A stretch of 64,000 nucleotides of DNA from Campylobacter jejuni (GTDB taxonomy: Bacteria > Campylobacterota > Campylobacteria > Campylobacterales > Campylobacteraceae). Where the stretch lies: assembly GCF_002179635.1 (NCBI RefSeq), contig NZ_NFOE01000074.1:1-64000 (forward strand). The letters run 5' to 3'. Each line of letters opens with the position of its first letter. The stretch's first letter is position 1. Below the pieces are notes generated by a model that saw only the letters and a list, made by a program, of their open reading frames with translations, had not been told where the DNA came from and did no database searches. Of this stretch, positions 56,234 to 64,000 are shown piece after piece. The position numbers were made by a program, and so were the translations under genes.

Positions 56234-56447
56234 TTAAAAATCTAAGCGTTGGGCCATCTTGATTTATTTCTAGAATTTCAAAACCACGATTTTTAGCATC
56301 TTGAGGTATAGAATTGATACTTTGCGGACAGTCGCATAAAATTTCTAAGATTTCACCTGATTTTAGTTCTTTTAAGGCATCAATAGTAGCTATAGCAGGA
56401 TATGGACAAGCCTCACCTTCTAAATTTAAACTATAATGAATAATCAT
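56220..56447 (-). CDS. fdhU: TusA-like protein FdhU
   Basis: A 75-residue TusA-family protein with the active Cys in EACPYPAIATIDALKEL. C. jejuni fdhTU (Cj1500/Cj1501) are known to be needed for selenium-dependent formate dehydrogenase, and this gene overlaps the fdhT gene by four bases. It likely delivers selenium or sulfur from the transporter. Confidence 0.9.
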   Translation of the reverse strand: MIIHYSLNLEGEACPYPAIATIDALKELKSGEILEILCDCPQSINSIPQDAKNRGFEILEINQDGPTLRFLIQKP

Positions 56448-57670
56448 ATTTTTCCTTTTTTATTTTGTTTGAAAAAGAATGATTTTTTAAACTTTAATAT
56501 AAATAAAAATAAAATTGCAAATAAAGTTAAATTGATTACTAAGCCATTAAAATAACCAAATTCATTTAAAAGATGAATCTTTACTCCATCTATTAAGAAA
56601 TTTGGAAAATAATCGTAACTTAAAGCTAATATCATAGTACCAATAATATTTGCAATACCCACTATAATAAAATGACTTTGTCCTTCACAAGCTCTATACA
56701 TCCAGCCACACTCGCATCCTCCGGCAAAAACTATCCCAAAGCCAAATAAAAAAGCACCTAAAGCAATATTTGGTGATATTTCTATTATTTTGCTAGTGTG
56801 TCCTTGTAAGATAAAAGCAAAAGCTATTAAACAAGCTATGATCATACCTATTAAAGCACCCTTTATGGCATTATCTCTACCAAATAAAAATAAATCTCTA
56901 AAGCAAGAAGTGAAGCAAATTTGAGCTCTAGATATGATAAAACCAAAAACAAAGCCAAATATTAGCGCTAAGGGGAGAATACCTTCTTTGTTTTTAATAT
57001 TTAAAGGTTGTTTTTGTATTATAAATCCAACATAAGCAATAAAAATTATAAATAAAATAAGTCCTGTATAAAAATATATCTTTGCGGTTTTATTTTGTGT
57101 TTTTAATGGTTGGTTTTCTTTACAAACGCGTTGTAATTTGGCTTTTGGCTTAAAAAGTGCTAGGTTGCAAACTTTAACAGCTAAATAAATCCCTAAAATC
57201 ATAAACAAAGTAAAAACCCAAGTATGTAAAGAAAAATAAGGCAAGCCTGTAAAAAAATTTGCTAGGTTGCAACCAAAGGCAAGTCTTGCACCAAATCCAG
57301 ATAAAATTCCGCCTATAATAGCTTGAAAAATTCGAATTTTGCTAGCAGGTAAGCGCCATTTGAATTTATTTGCTAAAAACGCAGCGCTTAAACACCCTAT
57401 AAACATACCTATAAGCATAATACCATCAATTCTTGTTAAGGGAGTGCCACTTAAATTTTGCTTTTGATAATAAGAATAAGAGCTTAAGTCTATACCAAAA
57501 AATTCTAAAAACTCTCCACCCCAGCGTGTCATTTCGCCAGTGACTGCCCAAACACTACCAAAAATTCCAAAATAAATAGCACTTAAAATTCCAAGCATGA
57601 TCATGCCTTTGGAATTATCCCAAAAATTTATAAAAAAAGATTGTTTGAAAGAATGCATTGTTGTATCCAA
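56444..57670 (-). CDS. fdhT: YedE-family selenium/sulfur transporter FdhT
   Basis: A 408-residue polytopic protein with two YeeE/YedE halves. Each half has a Cys-containing motif, GFGARLAFGCNLANFF and GFGIVFAGGCECGWMYRACEG; a separate SRAQICFTSCF carries further Cys. It probably imports a selenium species for SelD. The promoter region at 57671-57769 is AT-rich. Its place between putP and phzF/selC groups it with the Sec genes. Confidence 0.9.
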   Translation of the reverse strand: MDTTMHSFKQSFFINFWDNSKGMIMLGILSAIYFGIFGSVWAVTGEMTRWGGEFLEFFGIDLSSYSYYQKQNLSGTPLTRIDGIMLIGMFIGCLSAAFLANKFKWRLPASKIRIFQAIIGGILSGFGARLAFGCNLANFFTGLPYFSLHTWVFTLFMILGIYLAVKVCNLALFKPKAKLQRVCKENQPLKTQNKTAKIYFYTGLILFIIFIAYVGFIIQKQPLNIKNKEGILPLALIFGFVFGFIISRAQICFTSCFRDLFLFGRDNAIKGALIGMIIACLIAFAFILQGHTSKIIEISPNIALGAFLFGFGIVFAGGCECGWMYRACEGQSHFIIVGIANIIGTMILALSYDYFPNFLIDGVKIHLLNEFGYFNGLVINLTLFAILFLFILKFKKSFFFKQNKKGKI

Positions 57671-57765
57671 AAATTGTGATTGTCAAAACTTGACACTAAA
57701 ATAAAGTGTTATTATAGCTAAGAAATTTGATAAGAAAATAAAACAAAGTCTCCCATAACTTTAGA

Positions 57766-57806
57766 TATTTAATTTTTATTTTAATTAAAAATATTAAGAT
57801 ATAATA
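57766..57806 (+). repeat. 41-bp direct repeat, copy 1 (phzF promoter)
   Basis: A 41-base segment with TATAAT at 57800-57805, identical except at one base to 58737-58777. It stands before phzF; copy 2 carries the selC promoter. The interval 57807-57849 has no gene. Confidence 0.85.
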
Positions 57807-57849
57807 ATTATTAATCTAGCGATGGTTGTTAAATAGTTGGAGATTGGTT

Positions 57850-58743
57850 ATGAAAGAATATATTGTATACCAAATTGATGCTTTTACTAGAGAAAAATTT
57901 TATGCAAATCCTGCTGGAGTCGTAGTAAATGCAGATGGTTTAAGTGATGATTTAATGCAAAAAATCGCAAGAGAACTTAATAATTCAGAAACAGCTTTTG
58001 TTTTTAAAAATCCAAATAATAATTTTTCACACGAGGTAAGATTTTTCACTCCAAGTACTGAAGTTCCTATATGTTCGCATGCTACTATTGCAACGCATTA
58101 TGCTTTAGCTTTAGAAAAAAATATTAGTCAAAATACTATTTTTGAACAAAAATGCAAGGCAGGCGTTTTTGATGTTGAAGTAAAAATAGAAGATGATAAT
58201 TATTTTATGACTATGACTTATGACGAGATTGAATTTTTAAATAAATTAAATCAAAAAGAGATAGAAATTCTAACCAAAGCACTAGGTTTAAAAGAAGAGG
58301 ATTTGATTAAGGAATTACCAATACAAGTAGTTTCTACAGGACATTCTAAAGTTTTAATAGCTATAAAAGATTATCATGTTTTAAATGCTTTAAAGCCTAA
58401 TATGCAAGAGTTAGCAAAGCTTAGTGAATGTATAGACTGTAATGGATATTTTGTTTTTACTTTTGATACTAAAGAAGAAAATATTTTAACACAAGGAAGG
58501 ATGTTTGCACCAGCTATTGGTATAAATGAAGATCCAGTTACTGGAAATGCACATGCACCTTTAGCTCCCTTTTTGCACAAATATAAATTTTCAAACATAA
58601 AAGGTACTTTTTCATTTTATGCTAAACAAGGAAAAGCTATAGGACGAGAAGGAAAGATTTTAGTAGAATTTTTCCCTAAAGAAAATAAAGTTAAAATTAC
58701 AGGTGAGGCAGTTGTTGTTTTTAAAACAAAGTTGTTTATTTAA
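57850..58743 (+). CDS. PhzF-family isomerase/epimerase-like protein
   Basis: A 297-residue protein of the PhzF fold, the usual length. It has VVVNADGL, NNSETAFVF with the conserved catalytic Glu at about 45, FTPSTEVPICSHATIATHYAL and NEDPVTGNAHAPLAPF. The family isomerises small acids, but the substrate here is unknown. ATG 57850 has GGAG eight bases upstream; the earlier TTG at 57826 is rejected. It lies between direct repeats beside selC, possibly a later insertion. Confidence 0.9.
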   Translation: MKEYIVYQIDAFTREKFYANPAGVVVNADGLSDDLMQKIARELNNSETAFVFKNPNNNFSHEVRFFTPSTEVPICSHATIATHYALALEKNISQNTIFEQKCKAGVFDVEVKIEDDNYFMTMTYDEIEFLNKLNQKEIEILTKALGLKEEDLIKELPIQVVSTGHSKVLIAIKDYHVLNALKPNMQELAKLSECIDCNGYFVFTFDTKEENILTQGRMFAPAIGINEDPVTGNAHAPLAPFLHKYKFSNIKGTFSFYAKQGKAIGREGKILVEFFPKENKVKITGEAVVVFKTKLFI

Positions 58744-58777
58744 TTTTTATTTCAATTAAAAATATTAAGATATAATA
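58737..58777 (+). repeat. 41-bp direct repeat, copy 2 (selC promoter)
   Basis: It begins in the last codons of phzF and contains TATAAT at 58771-58776, ten bases before the tRNA-Sec. One mismatch to copy 1 at 57766-57806. Confidence 0.85.
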
Positions 58778-58785
58778 TCTTTTTT

Positions 58786-58883
58786 GGAAGGTTAGCTTAT
58801 CTGGTGATGGCCACTGACTTCAAATCAGATGAAAGAGTAGTTGACTACTTTTTGGGGAGTTCGATTCTCTCACCTTCTCGCCA
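58786..58883 (+). tRNA. selC: tRNA-Sec (anticodon TCA)
   Basis: A 98-base tRNA with seven-base loop CTTCAAA holding anticodon TCA at 58820-58822, closed by CTGA/TCAG. It has a very long variable arm (AGTAGT/ACTACT), a T-loop TTCGATT, and encoded CCA at 58881-58883. These features, and the Sec codons in fdhA and selD, identify it. The acceptor pairing GGAAGGT with ACCTTCT includes a G-T, and the exact 5' end is uncertain by a base or two. Confidence 0.93.
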
Positions 58884-58890
58884 AATTTAA

Positions 58891-60574
<1,684 letters not shown>

Positions 60575-60578
<4 letters not shown>

Positions 60579-61093
60579 AAAAAATAATATATTTCTTTAT
60601 TTTTATAGTAAGTATTTTACATGCTCAGCAAAATTGTGAGCAGTATTTCGAAGCTAGAAAAGAACAAATGCAAGAACAAATTAGAGAATATGATGAAGCA
60701 AGACAAAGTTTAGAGGCATATAGAGCATCTTTTGAAGCTTTACAAAAAGAAAAAATGCAAGCTTTGGTGCAAAAAGAGGCTGATATTAATGCAAGTTTAG
60801 AACAAATCAAAACCTTAAAAGAACAAAATGAGCGTATGTTGAAAGCAACTAAAGAAAATCTTCAAGCGATTAATGATAAAACTATGGGGCGTATCACAGA
60901 AATCTATGCAAAAATGAAAGATGTGGCTGTTGCAGGTATATTAAGTGAAATGGAACCTGATGAAGCTTCAAAAATTCTACTTTCGCTTGATCCTAGAAAA
61001 ATTTCATCTATTATGGCAAAAATGGAACCTAAGAAAGCTTCAGACTTAACATTGCTTTTAAAAAATTTAGATCAAAATGCAAGTTTGCAGTAA
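60575..61093 (+). CDS. MotE/MgtE-N-like exported protein (Cj1496-type)
   Basis: A 172-residue protein with a Sec signal (IIYFFIFIVSILHA), a long coiled coil (35-110) and a C-terminal MgtE-N domain ILSEMEPDEASKILLSLDPRKISSIMAKMEPKKAS. Such proteins are stator chaperones (MotE) for the flagellar motor. The C. jejuni counterpart is known as an N-glycoprotein; sequons with acidic -2 residue were not clearly seen here. Confidence 0.8.
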
Positions 61094-61154
61094 GTTTTAA
61101 GCAGTTTTTACCTTTTTTTTAGTATTATTTCAATAAAAATAAAAAGGTGAATAA

Positions 61155-61706
61155 ATGCGTATCAAACCAGCTCATATACCTTATATAGCAAATAAAATAA
61201 TACTTGATTTAATGCACTCTTCTTTTGTAAAAATCAAAGATGATAGTCAAAAACTTTTAAAAATAGCAAAAGAAATTATAGAAATAGATGTTTTAAACGA
61301 GCGTAAACTTGATGAAAAAGCAAAAGAGCTTTTAGAAAGTCAAGAGGATGAAATAGAGTTTATGCAAATAGATAGAAAAAGTATGTTTTGGATGATTAAG
61401 AAAAAACTAGCAAGTGAATTTAAATTTATGCTTGATAGTGAAGATAGATATAACAACCTTTCTCATAAAATTTTAGAAAATTTAGTAGAAGAGGACTTGA
61501 TAAATTATAATGTATCAGAAAATCGTGTGAAAAATTTGATTTTTTCAAGTATTATGTCTTATTTAAAAGAGTATGAAAATTTAGAAGATTTAGTCTATGA
61601 AAAAATTTCAAATTATAAAAGAAAACTTATCCCAGGTTCTGAAGAATATGAATTGGTATTTGAAAAGTTATATCAAGAAGAGCTTAGAAAAAAGGGGCTT
61701 TTATGA
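61155..61706 (+). CDS. DUF507 family protein
   Basis: A 183-residue helical protein of unknown function, conserved in epsilonproteobacteria (Cj1495-type). It has MRIKPAHIPYIANKI at the start, LEDLVYEKISNYKRKLIPGSEEYELVFEKLYQEELRKKGL at the end, and charged coils in between. The stop overlaps carA by four bases. The role is unknown. Confidence 0.85.
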   Translation: MRIKPAHIPYIANKIILDLMHSSFVKIKDDSQKLLKIAKEIIEIDVLNERKLDEKAKELLESQEDEIEFMQIDRKSMFWMIKKKLASEFKFMLDSEDRYNNLSHKILENLVEEDLINYNVSENRVKNLIFSSIMSYLKEYENLEDLVYEKISNYKRKLIPGSEEYELVFEKLYQEELRKKGLL

Positions 61707-62821
61707 AAGCATATATTTATATAGAAAATGATGTTTTTTTAAGCGCAAAAGCTTTTGGGGAAGGTGGAACTTTTTTTGGTGAGCTTGTTTTTAATACCTC
61801 TTTAACTGGTTATCAAGAGATTATTTCTGATCCTTCATATGCGGGTCAATTTGTAGTTTTTTCAATGCCAGAAATTGGTATAGTTGGTGTTAATGATGAA
61901 GACAATGAAAGTAAAGAAATTTTTGCTAGCGGTATGATTATAAGAGAATTAAATGAAGATTATTCTAATTTTAGAGCTAATAATTCTTTAAATGCTTATT
62001 TGAAAAACCATGGCAAAATAGGACTTTGTGAAATTGATACAAGATTTTTAGTTAAAATGATTAGAGATCAAGGCAATTTAAGAGCCGTTGTTTCTACTGA
62101 AATCAAAGACAAAGAAGAACTTAAGAAAATGCTTCTTTCTAGTGCTAAAATCGATGAGGTAAATTATGTAGCTCAAGTTAGCACTAAAAGCTCTTATAAG
62201 CATAGTAAAGGTGCTTGGGATCATAGCAAAAAAGCTTATGAGAACGTAAAAGCAAGTGGTAAAAAAGTAGCTGTGATTGATTATGGTGTAAAAGAAAATA
62301 TTTTAAATGAACTTGTAAGTGTAGGACTTGAAGTAGAAGTTTTTCCTTATAATACAAAAGCAAAAGATTTGATTGATTTATATCAAAAAGGTGTAATTCA
62401 TGGGGTATTTTTATCCAATGGACCAGGTGAGCCAAAAATTTTAAAAGATGAAATTGCAGAGATAAAAAAATTAGCAGAAGCAAAAATTCCTATGCTAGGT
62501 ATTTGTTTAGGACACCAACTTTTAAGTAATGCTTTTGGTTATGAAACTTATAAGATGAAATTTGGTCAACATGGTGCAAATCATCCAGTAATCAATCTTA
62601 CAAATAATACAGTAGAAATTACAGCACAAAATCACAACTATAATGTTCCTGAAGAAATAGCAGAGGTTGCAACTATTACTCATAGAAATTTATTTGGTGA
62701 TAATGTAGAGGGTGTAAGATATAAAAACTATCCTATTATATCAGTACAACACCATCCAGAAAGCTCATCAGGGCCACATGAGAGCAAGTATATCTTTAAA
62801 GAATTTTTAGAGCTTTTGTGA
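61703..62821 (+). CDS. carA: Carbamoyl-phosphate synthase small subunit
   Basis: A 372-residue glutamine amidotransferase subunit supplying ammonia to CarB for arginine and pyrimidine synthesis. It has SLTGYQEIISDPSYAGQ, the nucleophile Cys in LGICLGHQLL, and HHPESSSGPHE. The gene is coupled to the DUF507 gene upstream and to a GTG-start gene downstream. carB is not in the window. Confidence 0.95.
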   Translation: MKAYIYIENDVFLSAKAFGEGGTFFGELVFNTSLTGYQEIISDPSYAGQFVVFSMPEIGIVGVNDEDNESKEIFASGMIIRELNEDYSNFRANNSLNAYLKNHGKIGLCEIDTRFLVKMIRDQGNLRAVVSTEIKDKEELKKMLLSSAKIDEVNYVAQVSTKSSYKHSKGAWDHSKKAYENVKASGKKVAVIDYGVKENILNELVSVGLEVEVFPYNTKAKDLIDLYQKGVIHGVFLSNGPGEPKILKDEIAEIKKLAEAKIPMLGICLGHQLLSNAFGYETYKMKFGQHGANHPVINLTNNTVEITAQNHNYNVPEEIAEVATITHRNLFGDNVEGVRYKNYPIISVQHHPESSSGPHESKYIFKEFLELL

Positions 62822-63480
62822 ATTTAGATTTCATTGCTTTAGTGAGTATAGCTTTTCTTTCTAGCTTTGGACATTGTTATGGAATGTGCGGAGGTTTTGT
62901 TTTAGCTTATACTCAGCTTTCAAAGCAAATAAAACTTCCTTTTTCTCTTTTAATCTTTTCTTATCATTTATCTAGAATTTTTGCTTATGTTTGTTTAGGC
63001 GTGTTTTTTGGATTTTTTGGAAATTTATTTTATTTTAGTGAATTTGCAAAAGGTATAATGCTTTTTGCTATCGGGATTTTTATGGTAGTTTTAGCTTTTG
63101 CTTTAATTTTTAAAGGAAAATTTTTAGCTTTTTTTGAAAGCTCTTTAATTTTTGATTGTGTCATTAAAAAAAATATTTCAAGATTAATTCAAAACAAGTC
63201 TTTAAAAAGTACTCTTTTTTTGGGATTTTTAAATGGTTTTGTGCCTTGTGGATTGGTGTATTTTTATATAGCCTTTGGTATGAGTGCGCAAAATGTCTAT
63301 TTAGCGGCATTAATTATGCTTATTTTTGGACTTTCAACCTTACCTGCTTTGATATTTTTTGCTTATTTTTCTAAAACACTAAATGAAAAATTTCAAAAAA
63401 TAGCTAGTTTGATTTCTTATATTTTAATCTTTTTTTACGGTATGTATTTTTCTTATACTGGTTTTATGCTCACGCGATAA
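62818..63480 (+). CDS. SafE/UreH_2-like membrane protein
   Basis: A 220-residue protein with six membrane helices and the motif FGHCYGMCGGFVLAY near the start and GFVPCGLVYFY in the middle. This is the sulfite exporter TauE/SafE or UreH_2 type, often found before the cbb3 oxidase genes and proposed in metal supply. GTG start overlaps the carA stop (GTGA). Role in CcoN assembly is inferred from position. Confidence 0.8.
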   Translation: MNLDFIALVSIAFLSSFGHCYGMCGGFVLAYTQLSKQIKLPFSLLIFSYHLSRIFAYVCLGVFFGFFGNLFYFSEFAKGIMLFAIGIFMVVLAFALIFKGKFLAFFESSLIFDCVIKKNISRLIQNKSLKSTLFLGFLNGFVPCGLVYFYIAFGMSAQNVYLAALIMLIFGLSTLPALIFFAYFSKTLNEKFQKIASLISYILIFFYGMYFSYTGFMLTR

Positions 63481-63596
63481 CATTATTATTTATTAATAAA
63501 TAATAAATAATTAGACATAATTTAAGCTAAAAAAGATATTAAATATCATATAATATAAAGATTGCATATTTGCAGAAAAAAAATTAAGGAGAGGAA

Positions 63597-64000
63597 ATGC
63601 ACCCAGGAAATGCATTAAACTATGACTATACGGTTGCTAAATATTTTATGTTTGCTACCTTATTGTTTGGTGTTATTGGTATGGCTATTGGAACGCTTAT
63701 TGCCTTTCAAATGGCTTATCCGGATTTAAACTATTTAGCCGGTGAGTATGGTACTTTTTCAAGACTTAGACCATTGCACACTTCAGGTGTAATTTTTGGT
63801 TTTATGCTCTCAGGAATTTGGGCTACTTGGTATTATATTGGTCAACGCGTGCTAAAAGTTAGTATGGCAGAATCAAGCTTTTTAATGTTTGTTGGTAAAT
63901 TACATTTTTGGCTTTATATGATTACTATGATTATAGCTGTTATTACTTTGTTTGCAGGTGTTAGTACTTCAAAAGAATACGCAGAGCTTGAATGGCCACT
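63597..64000 (+). CDS. ccoN: cbb3-type cytochrome c oxidase subunit I, partial
   Basis: The first 134 codons of CcoN, cut by the window end. It begins MHPGNALNYDYTVAKYF, with membrane helices and RPLHTSGVIFGFMLSG containing a haem-ligand His. AAGGAGAGG precedes the ATG. It is the main aerobic/microaerobic terminal oxidase; the rest of the operon is outside the window. Confidence 0.95.
   Translation, partial: MHPGNALNYDYTVAKYFMFATLLFGVIGMAIGTLIAFQMAYPDLNYLAGEYGTFSRLRPLHTSGVIFGFMLSGIWATWYYIGQRVLKVSMAESSFLMFVGKLHFWLYMITMIIAVITLFAGVSTSKEYAELEWP

Overview
The window is AT-rich, densely coding DNA from an epsilonproteobacterium. It is almost certainly a thermotolerant Campylobacter of the C. jejuni/C. 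lari type. Many genes match C. jejuni families recognised from memory: the heptose/KpsCS capsule genes, the CYP172-type P450, NusA/MiaB, FrdCAB, the paired dynamin-like proteins, gluconate dehydrogenase, selenocysteine formate dehydrogenase, PutAP, PurA, CarA and CcoN. Blocks that are separate in C. jejuni (Cj14xx capsule end, Cj045x, Cj040x-041x, Cj154x, Cj15xx-149x) are joined here in a different order. That is why a C. lari-group species is favoured over C. jejuni. No database search was possible.

Region 1 (1-16.2 kb) is the end of a capsule locus. Genes for a modified GDP-heptose come first: two epimerase copies, a C4-reductase homologue, a ColD-like C3-dehydratase, a 4,6-dehydratase, and hddA/gmhA/hddC. 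The two epimerase copies each lie just downstream of a 9-G tract. An unrelated, very AT-rich nuclease-helicase gene is inserted on the minus strand. Then come kpsC and kpsS, an SGNH-hydrolase-like gene, and a membrane hydrolase, P450 and small membrane protein trio.

Region 2 (16.2-31.4 kb) is mostly core genome: nusA, an HP0268-like protein, miaB, a DUF374 acyltransferase, three membrane proteins resembling PilM/PilN/PilO, an HpaA-like lipoprotein, lgt, frdCAB, a dynamin-like pair and mdaB.

Region 3 (31.4-38.3 kb) holds redox and stress genes: gluconate dehydrogenase, an HxlR regulator with a lipocalin, a zinc alcohol dehydrogenase, and an exported cyclophilin-like/CMD/cupin group. A shared 16-bp imperfect palindrome lies upstream of mdaB, the hxlR gene and adh, suggesting a small HxlR regulon.

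Region 4 (38.3-58.9 kb) is a molybdenum/selenium/formate region. It has moeA-moaE-moaD, cueO, nspC, fdhC, a TorD-like chaperone, a small Tat protein, fdhA (Sec176), fdhB, a ModE-like regulator with unusual N-terminal Cys repeats, yedF, selD (Sec17), putA-putP, fdhU-fdhT, phzF and the selC tRNA. Two in-frame UGA codons, each followed by a SECIS-like hairpin, and the tRNA-Sec gene show that selenocysteine is used.

Region 5 (58.9-64 kb) carries purA, a FliJ-like protein, a MotE-like protein, a DUF507 protein, carA, a SafE/UreH-like membrane protein, and the start of ccoN, which is cut by the window end. No IS element, CRISPR array or rRNA was seen, and no gene-free stretch exceeds 300 bases.
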